Assembly (NCBI RefSeq): GCF_011383005.1
Contig: NZ_CP049935.1
Location: 806,001-870,000, forward strand
Source of the DNA: Phycicoccus sp. HDW14
Lineage (GTDB): Bacteria; Actinomycetota; Actinomycetes; Actinomycetales; Dermatophilaceae
Length of the DNA: 64,000 nt
Reading direction: 5' to 3'
The translations under genes and the position numbers were made by a program. Of this stretch, positions 49,571-58,285 are shown piece after piece. The number at the start of each line of letters is the position of its first letter. Within the stretch, counting starts at the first letter, position 1. The notes beneath the pieces are model-generated. The model was not told the DNA's origin. It made no database searches and worked only from the letters and a program-made list of their open reading frames with translations.

Positions 49571-49876
49571 TCAGTCCTCCTGCGTCGCGGGACGGACGGT
49601 GCCGGCCTCGGGGTGGTTGATGCCGGCGGGCACGGCCGTCTGGCCGTGGTAGCCGCCGGGGCCGGCGTCGGGCTCGTCGGAGACGGCGACGTCGTCCCAG
49701 CCGCGGGCGCGGGCGGCCGCGACGTACTCGTCGACGAACTCCGGGTTCACGTAGTCCTCCGCGACGTCCTCCCGGACACCGGGCGGGCCGCCCGGGACCT
49801 CGGGGGCGACGACGCGGAACCGGCGCATGGTGACCTTCAGCTTCGTGATGCGCGGGTCGGCCGAGGTCTTGCTCAT
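49571..49876 (-). CDS. Hypothetical phage protein
   Basis: 101 residues, ATG 49876. Begins MSKTSADPRITKLKVTMRRFRVV, mid-part acidic (DYVNPEFVDEYVAAARARGWDDVAVSDEP). No motif recognised. Start overlaps the stop of the 44-residue gene (ATGA), and a 3-base gap separates it from the next gene. Confidence 0.65.
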   Translation of the reverse strand: MSKTSADPRITKLKVTMRRFRVVAPEVPGGPPGVREDVAEDYVNPEFVDEYVAAARARGWDDVAVSDEPDAGPGGYHGQTAVPAGINHPEAGTVRPATQED

Positions 49877-50007
49877 GGGGCACTCCTTGCGGTGAGGGTG
49901 GGGTGGGCGAGGAACCGGCCGAGGGCGAAGAGCCCCCGGCCGGCGACGGCGAGCGCGATGACGGCGACGACGACCTGGCGCTCGGTCAGGTCGAAGAGTC
50001 GGGACAC
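49873..50007 (-). CDS. 44-residue membrane protein
   Basis: GTG 50007 to a stop overlapping the next ATG (ATGA). The protein begins MSRLFDLTERQVVVAVIALA, has one hydrophobic helix (VVVAVIALAVAGRGLFALG) and a short C-terminal tail. It has an AGG-poor upstream region, so initiation may depend on coupling. Downstream of the amidase and holin-like genes, it could be a second holin component, but this is a guess. Confidence 0.55.
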   Translation of the reverse strand: MSRLFDLTERQVVVAVIALAVAGRGLFALGRFLAHPTLTARSAP

Positions 50008-50011
50008 GGGG

Positions 50012-50368
50012 TCAGCCCTCGCGGACGGCCCAGTCGGGCAGGTCCGGGAGGGGCACCTGCTGGCCCGCGAACGGATGGGTCGAGTCGGTGAGGAACTCGA
50101 AGACCCCCGCCCGCAGGAAGGAGTGGCACACCCACTCGCGCGGACCGTCGGTCCCGTGCATCGTGTAGCGGGTCAGGATCGACGGCGACAGGGTGGGCGT
50201 CTCGAGGTCCCCGTCGAAGTCCCAACGGGCGCGGCCTTCGGGCACGTCGCCGCCGACGGGCAGCATGTGCAGTCCGACGTCACCCCCACGGGCACAGCCC
50301 GGGCAGACGAACATCAGCGCCTGGTACTCGCGGCCGTGGTCGTCGACCGTCCGGAGGGCGGCCTTCAC
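50012..50368 (-). CDS. DUF6527-like phage protein
   Basis: 118 residues, GTG 50368. Shows the pattern MFVCPGCARGGDVGLHML, WDFDGDLETPTLSPSIL, VCHSFLRAGVFEFLTDSTH and FAGQQVPLPDLPDW, found in small phage proteins that databases have sometimes mislabelled ammonia monooxygenase. The CPGC pair and the CH could bind zinc. Function unknown. Located just after the lysis genes. Confidence 0.75.
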   Translation of the reverse strand: MKAALRTVDDHGREYQALMFVCPGCARGGDVGLHMLPVGGDVPEGRARWDFDGDLETPTLSPSILTRYTMHGTDGPREWVCHSFLRAGVFEFLTDSTHPFAGQQVPLPDLPDWAVREG

Positions 50369-50370
50369 CG

Positions 50371-50832
50371 TCAGACCTCGGGCGCGGCGCGTAGACCGTG
50401 GCGGGCGCGGTACTCGAGCAGCGGCTCGCCCGTCGGGGTCTTCGTGTCCGTGCGCCAGAACAGGATCAGCATGGGCACGATCGCGAGCGCCTGGTTGCCG
50501 AGGTCCCCGAGGTAGGAGGCTTGGCCGTCGGTCAGGACCCCGACGAGCTTGAGTGCGGCGAGCAGCGCGAGCTGGGCGGCGTACAGGACCTTGACCTCGA
50601 TGCGGCGCGCCTTCCACGTCCCGAGGACGAGCGCCACCAGGTCGAGCGCCGCCGCGACGACGCCGACCCAGCCGGTGACCCACGAGTCGGTCCGGACGCC
50701 GGCGACGACCAGCAACGTGCCGAGCGCGGCGAGCAGCCCGTAGAAGGCCTTGCGCTTCGCCGGGTCGAGGACCCAGGCGACGAAGGCGACGAGCCACGCG
50801 GCCGGCGCGAAGCCGACGATGCGCGGGCTCAC
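50371..50832 (-). CDS. Holin-like membrane protein
   Basis: 153 residues, GTG 50832. About four hydrophobic segments: AAWLVAFVAWVLD, AFYGLLAALGTLLVVAG, WVGVVAAALDLVALVLG and a further segment before a basic C-terminal tail (RARHGLRAAPEV). The start overlaps the amidase stop by four bases. Position directly after the endolysin and small size support a holin, as in many actinophages. Confidence 0.7.
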   Translation of the reverse strand: MSPRIVGFAPAAWLVAFVAWVLDPAKRKAFYGLLAALGTLLVVAGVRTDSWVTGWVGVVAAALDLVALVLGTWKARRIEVKVLYAAQLALLAALKLVGVLTDGQASYLGDLGNQALAIVPMLILFWRTDTKTPTGEPLLEYRARHGLRAAPEV

Positions 50833-51668
50833 GGGGTCACCTCCTGCGGCCGCACCACGACCTCGATCTGCGCGGCCTCGGACAGTGCCTCCCTGACGGC
50901 GGCCTTGACCTCGTCCTCGGTGAGTGCGCCGCCCTTGAGGGCCTGTGCCTCGGCGATCTTCCGTGCCTGGATGGCGTTGTCGCGGGCCTCGAGGGACCAG
51001 CGCATGATGAGGTCGAGCGCGCGGGGGATGGCCACGGCGGGCTCGTTCTTGCCGAGCATGGCGCTCGGCACGACCTTGTCGGTGATGGGCATGTCGTCCT
51101 CCTGGTGGTTGGTGCCCGCGAAGTAGGCGACGCGAGCCATGAAGTGGTCCCACGGGAACTGGGCCCCGCAGTCGGTGTGGTCGGAGCGCTTGTAGACGCG
51201 GTTCACGGCCCAGTGGTCGACGATCCCGGCCTTGCCGGCGGCGAGCTGGGCGTCGGTGAGGTGCACCATCGGGATGCCCTCGTGCTGCGCGAGAGCGACG
51301 ACGAGCCGGGCGGTCCTGTCGAGCATCGCGAGGCTGTAGGGGTCGAGCCACTGCTCGCGCGTCTGGGTGGTCCCGGCCTGCTCGATCTGGATGCCGTCGT
51401 GGTTCGCCCCGGGGGCGGCCCACGCGACGTCCTCGAGGGGGACCTGGAAGACGGTCGAGTCGTTGTCGGTGGTGAAGTGGCTCGAGGCCTTGACGCCCGA
51501 CTGGAAGTACTTCGCCACGCCCTCGGCCGCGGAGGCGGTCTCCGGGGTGACGGCGAAGTGCAGCACGATCAGGCGGATCCGGCGGCCACCGACCTTCGTG
51601 TAGCGCGTCGAGGGGATGGCCTTGGTGACGCCGGCGTCGGCGAGCCACTTGGGGATGGAGAGAGACAC
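50829..51668 (-). CDS. Endolysin, N-acetylmuramoyl-L-alanine amidase
   Basis: 279 residues, ATG 51668. Amidase_2 fold: IRLIVLHFAVTPETASAAEG with the first zinc His, SSHFTTDNDSTVFQ, VAWAAPGANHDGIQIEQAG, and RSDHTDCGAQFPWDHFM with the second His and Cys ligands. The C-terminal ~80 residues are helical and charged, possibly a wall-binding or oligomerisation part. It cleaves the amide bond between muramic acid and the peptide stem. Confidence 0.9.
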   Translation of the reverse strand: MSLSIPKWLADAGVTKAIPSTRYTKVGGRRIRLIVLHFAVTPETASAAEGVAKYFQSGVKASSHFTTDNDSTVFQVPLEDVAWAAPGANHDGIQIEQAGTTQTREQWLDPYSLAMLDRTARLVVALAQHEGIPMVHLTDAQLAAGKAGIVDHWAVNRVYKRSDHTDCGAQFPWDHFMARVAYFAGTNHQEDDMPITDKVVPSAMLGKNEPAVAIPRALDLIMRWSLEARDNAIQARKIAEAQALKGGALTEDEVKAAVREALSEAAQIEVVVRPQEVTP

Positions 51669-51692
51669 GGCTGTCCTCCTGAGTGGGGTGGA

Positions 51693-52340
51693 TCAGAGGC
51701 AGATGCCGAGCAGGTCGCAGACCGTGCCGGTGATCGGACCGCGGTCGCTGCCGCGGTCCGTGGGAGTCGGGGTGGGCGCCGGTGGCGGCGAGCTCGGTGC
51801 CGTGGCGCTGCCACCGCCGGAGGTCGGTGCGCGCGCGGCCGGCGACCTTGCCGGGGCGCCCTCGGTCGCTGGCGAGCCGCTCGTCGACGACCCCTCGCTT
51901 GAGGGGCTCGAGGACGATGAGGGCGCCTGCCTGGCCGGCAGCGCCGGGCAGCCGAGGCTCTTGCCAGCTCGTGCGAGCGTCGCCCGGCCCTGAGCGCTGG
52001 CGTCCTTGGCCACCTCGGCGAGCGCTGCGCAGAGCACGGCGTTCTGCTCGTCGAGCTGGGCCTGCACTTGGGCGGCTTCCTTCTCGCGCGCCTCGCGGCG
52101 CCCGGTGAGGTAGGACCGCAGCTCGGCCACCTCGTCACGGCTGAGGCCGGCGGTCTGCTCGGCGTTCTGCGCGACGCCGGTCAAGATCCCGAAGCCGATC
52201 GGCAACCCGATGCCGAAGAGCAGGCAGCTGACCGCGATCGCGACGAAGCCGGCACGTCGTCGGATGCCGGGCCCGACCCTGTCGTCGGGGCGCATGGGGG
52301 CGCTGCGGCGGCGGAACGGGACGGCTCGGTGTCGGCTCAC
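51693..52340 (-). CDS. Phage membrane protein with coiled coil and Ser/Pro-rich tail
   Basis: 215 residues, ATG 52340. A basic N-terminus (RRRSAPMRPDD) precedes a helix (AGFVAIAVSCLLFGIGLPIGF), then a coiled coil (SYLTGRREAREKEAAQVQAQ onward), a pair of Cys (LCAAL, GCPAL) and a long Ser/Pro/Thr tail ending VCDLLGICL. Probably spans the membrane once with the tail outside. It could assist lysis like a spanin, but no lipobox is present. Confidence 0.6.
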   Translation of the reverse strand: MSRHRAVPFRRRSAPMRPDDRVGPGIRRRAGFVAIAVSCLLFGIGLPIGFGILTGVAQNAEQTAGLSRDEVAELRSYLTGRREAREKEAAQVQAQLDEQNAVLCAALAEVAKDASAQGRATLARAGKSLGCPALPARQAPSSSSSPSSEGSSTSGSPATEGAPARSPAARAPTSGGGSATAPSSPPPAPTPTPTDRGSDRGPITGTVCDLLGICL

Positions 52341-52639
52341 TTGGGCTTCACCTCTCCGGTGTCCGGGTCGATCCGGTTGTCTCGGAGCAGCACGCGAAGG
52401 CGCACCTTCTCCTCGGTGTCGGCGTCGGCCGCGGCCTCGAGCTCACGGTTGCGGGCCTCGAGCTCGTTGATGCGCGTGTCCTGGCGGGAGTCGAAGTCGC
52501 GCTGCCTGCTCGAGCGGCTCGAGAGCAGGGCACCGATGAAGCCGAGCGCGCCGGCGCCGCCGAACAGGAACGGCAGGAGGTCGAGGGCGGTGGAGGTGTC
52601 AGCCGTCTTGATGGCTGCGGCGATCGTCGCGGCGAGCAT
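52337..52639 (-). CDS. Small phage membrane protein with coiled coil
   Basis: 100 residues, ATG 52639. One helix (FLFGGAGALGFIGALLS) followed by a charged coiled coil (INELEARNRELEAAADADTE) and the tail DPDTGEVKPK. It overlaps the next gene by four bases (ATGA). Similar to small holin-associated proteins by layout only. Confidence 0.6.
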   Translation of the reverse strand: MLAATIAAAIKTADTSTALDLLPFLFGGAGALGFIGALLSSRSSRQRDFDSRQDTRINELEARNRELEAAADADTEEKVRLRVLLRDNRIDPDTGEVKPK

Positions 52640-52642
52640 CGG

Positions 52643-53206
52643 CTACCCCCGTCCACGGTTCGACCTCGCCGGCAGCAGCCCCCGGATCCACTCGAGCAGC
52701 CGATCGGCCCACGTCCTCCGTGAGGGTGCGAACTGCCGGGCGCATCCGTAGTAGAGGCACGCGAGGAGCAGTGGCGTCGACGGTGCGCCCCAAGCTGGGA
52801 TCCGGTGCAGGGCGACCCACGAGCCGGCGACGAGCCCGGCGTACACGAGGTAGAACACGACCCCGACGGTGAGGGTGATGTTGAGGGCACGGGGGTGGCC
52901 GCGGCCGTCGCGGCCGATCGCCCACGCGACCGCGATCGCGCCGGCGAGCAGCAGCACCCCCCAGCTGTGCATCCCGCCGGGGACGGTGCGCAACAGCGCG
53001 AACGAGTCGGACGTCGCGACGGCGTTGCCGCCGTAGGCATAGCCGGTGCCGTCCGCGGCGGCCTTGCCGACGAGGCACCACGCGACGAACTTCGCGAAGA
53101 GCTCGCGGCGGGTGTGCGGCGGGGGTAGGTGCATGGCGGTCTCCGATGTCTCGGACACGCTCGGGCCTCCTCGGTCAGGTCCGGGGCGGGTGGGTGGTGG
53201 TGTCAC
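52643..53206 (-). CDS. Phage polytopic membrane protein
   Basis: 187 residues if started at GTG 53206 (GTGA overlap with the spike stop); an internal GTG or ATG about 15-25 residues later is also plausible. Four hydrophobic segments: FVAWCLVGKAAADGTG, GVLLLAGAIAVAWAIG, ITLTVGVVFYLVYAGLVAGS and PSTPLLLACLYYGCAR. A basic end (LLPARSNRGRG). Possibly a second holin component or superinfection-exclusion protein. Function not recognised. Confidence 0.6.
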   Translation of the reverse strand: MTPPPTRPGPDRGGPSVSETSETAMHLPPPHTRRELFAKFVAWCLVGKAAADGTGYAYGGNAVATSDSFALLRTVPGGMHSWGVLLLAGAIAVAWAIGRDGRGHPRALNITLTVGVVFYLVYAGLVAGSWVALHRIPAWGAPSTPLLLACLYYGCARQFAPSRRTWADRLLEWIRGLLPARSNRGRG

Positions 53207-55532
53207 TGGCCGACGACGTAGAAGCGGGGTCCCTGGCCGTAGGTCAGGCCGGTCGCAGGTGCCGTCGAGGGCAGCGAGGTGTGAGGCCCAGCGGACTTCA
53301 CACCGGTGACGTCAGCCAGCGCGACGCCGGCGAACGAGAGGCCGGCCACCCTGCTGGCACGGCCGGTCCCGACACGGATGGCGGGGGCCCCGCCGTGCGC
53401 GGCGAAGCCGAGCCAGTAGGTCCCCCAGCGAGGGGGAACGACCCGGCGGTCGTGGCACGGAACGATGAGAGGTTCGAGGCGATCGTGCCGAGCGAGTAGA
53501 GCCGCTTCCCAGGTCGCCCGTTGAGGTCGGCGTAGAGCGCCGCCTCGATCGTGGATCCCGCCGCGGTGGTGGTGATCTCGAGCGCCACCTGGGTGATCGC
53601 CCCCGGGCCGAGGTCGATCGGGACGAAGTGCGCCTCGTCCGCGGTCAACGTCAGGGTGGTGTTGCCCTGGTGCTCGGGCATGTAGTTGCCGCCGGTGCGG
53701 ATGGCGGCAGGCTCGTGCACCGCCTTGTCGAGCTCGCGAGTGAACTTCACGAACGCCCCGGACGCGATGCTCAGGGTGTTCTGGCGGGCCACGTCGGTGC
53801 CGTTGCCGGCGGCCGACCACAGGGAGTAGCCGGCGTTCACGGTCGGGCCGGTGTTGCCGTACGGGGCCGACCCCGCGACCTGCGTGTCCCGGACCGCGTT
53901 GCGGTTCACCTTGGCCCGTGCGACCGAGGTGTAGCAGTCCAGGTACAGGCCCACCGAGTAGGTCGCATCGGCGAGCGCCGACGAGGCGACGTTCTCGAGG
54001 ACGTTGTCGCTGATGTCGAGCCCGTCGACGTTGGAGAAGCGGAGATACATCCCGTTGTCCGGGGCGCCGACGATCCGGTTGCGGCTGATGCTGACTCCGC
54101 GGTCGATGGCGGTGTTCCCGGCCTCGCGCCGAACCCACTGGATCCCGTTGGCCACCGAGCCGATACCGACGGTCGACTGCCCGGCGTGGGTGGCGGCCGC
54201 CCAGATGATCGTGTTGTCGACGATGTCGACGTTGCTCATCGGGCCGCCGTCGCCGCTGTTCATCGCGATGCCGCACCCCCCGTTCTGCCAGGGGTGCGCG
54301 CGCCAGAGGAGGAAGTCGAGGCCGAAGACGTTGTCGTGGACCCGCACCCCGGTCATGCCTTGGGTGTACGGGGTGATGTGCAGGCCGTGGCCGCAGCCGA
54401 TCGTGACGTTGTGGTGCCACTCGATCCCGATGTTCGGGAACGACGGGGAGGTGGAGAGCTGGCCGCCGTAGACGTACCCGATGACGGTGTTGTGGTGCAC
54501 CTTCTGCGACGGGCCATGGGTGTCGACCGGGGAGATCGCCCCGAGCGCTGCCGACCCGCTGGTGACCCCGGCGGCGTAGGCGGAGAACGTGTTACCGGCG
54601 ATCTCGAAGCCCACGGCGTCGATGTAGACCGTCGAGTGGTCGTGCAGCTGGGCGGAGGCGACGAGGCCGCCGATCTTGAGGAACTGGTTGTTCAGGACCC
54701 GCACGTCCCGCGCGCTGTTGGCCGAGCAGACCACCCAGGTCGAGTCGTGGTCGACGAAGGTGTTGCCCTCGACGCGGATGCCGGTGCCGTAGTCGGCTCG
54801 GATCGCCTGCCGGCGGCGGCCGTTGAGGTAGTTGCCCGAGGCGACGTCGCCGGCGGCCGGCTGGTTGTTCGTCGCGTTCCCGTCGAAGGTGAGGCCGTGC
54901 ACGTACAGGCCCGACGCGTCGTTGGCTCCGGTGTTGAGCATGGCGTTCCACGGGCCGTTGGCGTTCTTCACCTTCAGCGTCCCGGACCCGAAGAGCTCGA
55001 CCCCGGCTGTGGCGGTCAGGATGTCGCCGGAGCCGCTGATCAGGTAGGTGCCGGCCGGGACGTAGACCCGGCGTGAGCCGCCCGCGATCGCCGCGTTGAT
55101 CGCGGCCTGGATCTCCGCGGTGTCGTCGGCGGTGCCGTTGCCGGCGGCGCCGTAGTCCTTGACGTTGACGGTCTCGGCCCCGCGCACGACCCGGTTGCCG
55201 TACAGCGGCTCGAGCGCCCCGCGCGTTCCGGACAGGCCGTCCCCGACGAGCGCGGCGACGGCGGCGTCCTCGGACAGGGTGAACGACGCCGCGGCCGCGA
55301 GCGCGGTGTGGGAGACGATGACCCGCTCGTACCCGGTGACGGTCTCGAGGATGGCGATCGGCTTGTTCTCGAGGGTGAAGCTGAGGAGCCCGTTGCGGTC
55401 GCTGGTGAGCGTGGCGAGGACGGCGCGGGTCGTCGCGTCGCGGATGGTGGCCTTCGCGCCGCGCAGGGTCCGGATGCCGCCGCTGGGGAGCACGTCCCAG
55501 ACCGTCACCTGCTCGAAGTCAAAGTTGGCCAC
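53203..55532 (-). CDS. Tail spike with pectate-lyase-type beta-helix (apparent frameshift)
   Basis: About 776 residues after repair, ATG 55532. Residues 1-110 form a virion-attachment domain (FDFEQVTVWDVLPSGG, SFTLENKP). VNVKDYGAAGNGTADDTAEI at ~120 is the standard opening of Pectate_lyase_3 beta-helices, followed by VYVPAGTYLISG and many Asn-ladder turns (IRVEGNTFVDHD, VRVHDNVFGLD). The frame breaks at the C-run 53422-53426; one base gives FPLAGGTYWLGFAAHG and a C-terminal domain ending GPRFYVVGQ. It likely binds or degrades host surface glycan. Confidence 0.85.
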
Positions 55533-55551
55533 GTTCCCTCGATTCTGGTCG

Positions 55552-56256
55552 TCAGCGGGCGAAGAGGGCGAAGCCGCCGCAGATGGCGGTGTTCGCTGCG
55601 GCGCCGCCGGTGCTCGCCGCGGACAGGACCTGCACGGACAGGTCGAGGACCTGCCCCGAGGTCACGGCGAGCGAGCGCGACTGCAGCACCGTCGTCTGGT
55701 TGACGAGGTCGGCGAGGTTGATCAGGGTCGGGCCGGCGGTGCCCTCGATGACGCACCGGCAGTCGAACCGGTTCGGTGCCGAGTCCTGGAAGGTGACCAG
55801 GCCCCACGCGATGACCAGGGCCGTGTCGTACCCGGTGGGCACGGTGACGGTGGTGGAGGCCTTGGTGGCCATGCTCGTCGAGGTGGCCCAGCCGGTCGCG
55901 CTGTCGGTGCTGATGGCTCGCCACCCGGTGAGGTTGGCGAGCCACGAGTTGTCGATGCTGTTGTCCGGGAGGGTGAAGCTGCCAGTCACGTCGAGATCGC
56001 CGTTGACCGTCATCGGGCCGTCGACCCGTGAAGACCCGTTGACGTCGAGGTCACCGTTGAGCTCGACGTTGCCGTTGCCCTGCAGTCGGAATCCCTCGAC
56101 CCCGGGGGCGTAGGTGTCGGAGTCGAGACCGCCGACACCGTTGGGGCGCACGCCGGTCCCGAAGAAGGAGGACGCGGCTTTGAGGTTCGCGACGTCGCGC
56201 TGCAGCTCCTTGATGACCTTGAAGATGTCGATGCTCGGATCCGGGCGGCCGGCCAT
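55552..56256 (-). CDS. Phage minor tail protein
   Basis: 234 residues, ATG 56256, overlapping the preceding gene by four bases (ATGA). A short helix (DIFKVIKELQRDVANLKAA) leads into repeats NGNVELNGDLDVNGSSRVDG and MTVNGDLDVTGSF, typical of tail-fibre stalks, and a beta-domain (TVTVPTGYDTALVIAWGLV, VLDLSVQVLSA). Probably a tip or fibre connecting to the spike encoded next. Confidence 0.75.
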   Translation of the reverse strand: MAGRPDPSIDIFKVIKELQRDVANLKAASSFFGTGVRPNGVGGLDSDTYAPGVEGFRLQGNGNVELNGDLDVNGSSRVDGPMTVNGDLDVTGSFTLPDNSIDNSWLANLTGWRAISTDSATGWATSTSMATKASTTVTVPTGYDTALVIAWGLVTFQDSAPNRFDCRCVIEGTAGPTLINLADLVNQTTVLQSRSLAVTSGQVLDLSVQVLSAASTGGAAANTAICGGFALFAR

Positions 56257-57464
56257 CACTGCACCTCCAGCACGTCGGCGACCTGCCACTCGACCTGCGC
56301 GGTGCCCGAGTCGGGCACCCGCACCACGGTGTTGATGCAGCGGGTCGTGAAGCCGTCGGCACCGCCGACCGGCTGGTCCCCGCCATAGACGTCGGTGTCG
56401 AGCACGGCCTGCACGTTCGAGCCTCGGGGGGTGTTCGTCCAGTCCGCGGACGTGACCTCGCCCGCCTCCGGGTCGAGCGTGACCAGCGAGTAGGCGGTGG
56501 CGATGCCGGAGCGCTTCGCGAGCTCGGCCCGGGCGTTGCGCAGCAGGGTGTCAGCCTGCTGCACCGTGGAGTCGTCGACGAACGACGTCATCCGCGGCCA
56601 GCCGGCGGCCAGCAGCGCGGAGGCGGTAGCCGTCTTGCGCAGCTGCGCCTTCTCCTGCCCGGCTCCGGTGGCCACGACCGCCGTCGCGGCCTCACCGAGC
56701 TGCCTGGACCGGCCGAGGGCGATGACGTTGCCGCCGGCTCGGCGGTCAGGGACCCGAGGTGCGGGTCCCGGGAACAGGTCTCCGAGCAGCGCGACCTTGG
56801 CCGGCTGGTCCGGTGCGTCGGCCGGCACGGTCGCCTCGACGTACTCGAGCACCGCCTGCGGGTCGATGTGACCGTGGCGGTCAGCGAGGTAGAGCTGGCG
56901 CACGGGGTTGTCGAGGGTGCCACCGATGCTGATGTACCAGTCGGGTCCGCCGGCGGCCTCGCCGAGCTTGCGGAACTCCTTCCCGACAGTGGTCTTCGCC
57001 CAGGCCGTGAGGTCGGTCTTGACCGAGCTCGACGCACCGAGGCTCGAGCCGGTGTCGATCATCAGGTTCTGGCCGGCCACGGCCTGAGCGTCGTCGATGA
57101 GGTCGCGGAAGATCTGGTGGTCGTTGGTCAGCGTCGGCCACTGGTGGGGGCTCGCTGCGATCTTCTCCTCGAGGAACCAGCCCCACTCACGCGCGGTGAA
57201 CGAGAAGGATCGGGGTCCGGACTGCTGCTCGGCGACCAGGACCCCGTCCCACCACGGGACGCCGTCTCGAGCGACGAGGACGCCGGAGAGCGGCAGGGCG
57301 AGCGTGGGCCGCCACATGGACAGGCCGGGCTCCACCGTCGACGTGAAGGTGCACTCCCCGTGGTCGTTGAGCGGGAGCGAGAAGGACAGACCGCGGGCCG
57401 GCACGAGCTCGTCGACGATGGCCGGGTTGTCGAACCTCGTCGCGTAGACCTCGTACCGGCTCAC
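56256..57464 (-). CDS. Minor tail protein (baseplate, Gp28-like)
   Basis: 402 residues, ATG 57464. LSFSLPLNDHGECTFTSTVEP, FTAREWGWFLEEK, VGKEFRKLGEAAGGPDWYIS and LLRNARAELAKRSGIATAYS fit the family of siphovirus tail-tip proteins that include a hub-like Gp28/ReqiPepy6-type domain. It comes after the distal tail protein and a second minor tail protein, as expected for a tail-tip hub. Confidence 0.75.
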   Translation of the reverse strand: MSRYEVYATRFDNPAIVDELVPARGLSFSLPLNDHGECTFTSTVEPGLSMWRPTLALPLSGVLVARDGVPWWDGVLVAEQQSGPRSFSFTAREWGWFLEEKIAASPHQWPTLTNDHQIFRDLIDDAQAVAGQNLMIDTGSSLGASSSVKTDLTAWAKTTVGKEFRKLGEAAGGPDWYISIGGTLDNPVRQLYLADRHGHIDPQAVLEYVEATVPADAPDQPAKVALLGDLFPGPAPRVPDRRAGGNVIALGRSRQLGEAATAVVATGAGQEKAQLRKTATASALLAAGWPRMTSFVDDSTVQQADTLLRNARAELAKRSGIATAYSLVTLDPEAGEVTSADWTNTPRGSNVQAVLDTDVYGGDQPVGGADGFTTRCINTVVRVPDSGTAQVEWQVADVLEVQ

Positions 57465-58285
57465 AGCAGGTACGTCCCGAAGACGTTGACGGCGTCACCG
57501 TTGGCGATCGCCTGCGACGTGGCGGTGAGGACGACGCCGCCGCCGGTGGAGGCGTAGGCGGCGAAGTCGGAGCCCGAGGGGCCGCCGCCGAGGGCACCGT
57601 TGGACTGTGCCGGCGTGAGCGCGGGGTCGATGTTGGCGATGGTGAGGTTCCCGATGTTGCCTGCGGCGAGCGCACCGCCGGTGCGGGTGACGTTGATCTG
57701 CACGGACACGACGTCGCCGTACCGCTTGTACAGGGACCCGCTGATGCTCCACCCGCTGTTGGCGGTGAAGATGCCGGCCCCGTCGACCCACCCGGTGTTG
57801 GTGGGCGGGACGACGCCGAACAGCCGCGTCGGCAAGCGGAGGTCCTCGATCTTGTTCGAGGGGATCGTGAGCGCGCCCGCAGCGTGCCGCAGGCGCGCCA
57901 GACGGACCGCGGTGGCCGGGACGGAGGGGTCCGTGGGGACCGCGTTGGGCGTGCCGACGATGACGCGGACGGACTCGGTGGCGTAGTCCATCACGACGAT
58001 GTCGTTGCGCGGCACCCCGCCCATCGGGTTCGGACCCAGCACGTCGAGGGGGAAGAGTGCGTTGTTCAGCATCGGGAACGCGCCGGCCAGGCGCGAGTCC
58101 TGGACGACAGCTGCGCCGACGTCGATCTGCACCGAGCTCGAGGCGGTGGAGGTCTGGGTGACGGCCAGCCCGGTGAGCACGCCGTCGGTCGCGATGCCGG
58201 CGGAGTCCTGGGCGAAGAGGTACGAGAGGAACTGGCGGAGGTCCGCCTCCTGCTCGCCGGTCTTGGCCACCTTGAGAACGGTCAC
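57461..58285 (-). CDS. Minor tail protein
   Basis: 274 residues, GTG 58285 overlapping the preceding stop. VLKVAKTGEQEADLRQFLSYL, then LTGLAVTQTSTASSSVQIDV, MDYATESVRVIVGTPNAVP and RLARLRHAAGALTI follow the pattern of actinophage tail proteins placed between the distal tail protein and the appendages. The C-terminal ~90 residues are a beta-domain (SGSLYKRYGDVVSVQINVTR). Function is structural. Confidence 0.75.
   Translation of the reverse strand: MTVLKVAKTGEQEADLRQFLSYLFAQDSAGIATDGVLTGLAVTQTSTASSSVQIDVGAAVVQDSRLAGAFPMLNNALFPLDVLGPNPMGGVPRNDIVVMDYATESVRVIVGTPNAVPTDPSVPATAVRLARLRHAAGALTIPSNKIEDLRLPTRLFGVVPPTNTGWVDGAGIFTANSGWSISGSLYKRYGDVVSVQINVTRTGGALAAGNIGNLTIANIDPALTPAQSNGALGGGPSGSDFAAYASTGGGVVLTATSQAIANGDAVNVFGTYLL

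Noticed and set aside
50012..50368. Ammonia monooxygenase
   Set aside because: A database mislabel attached to this small phage family; there are no membrane helices or copper ligands of that enzyme.
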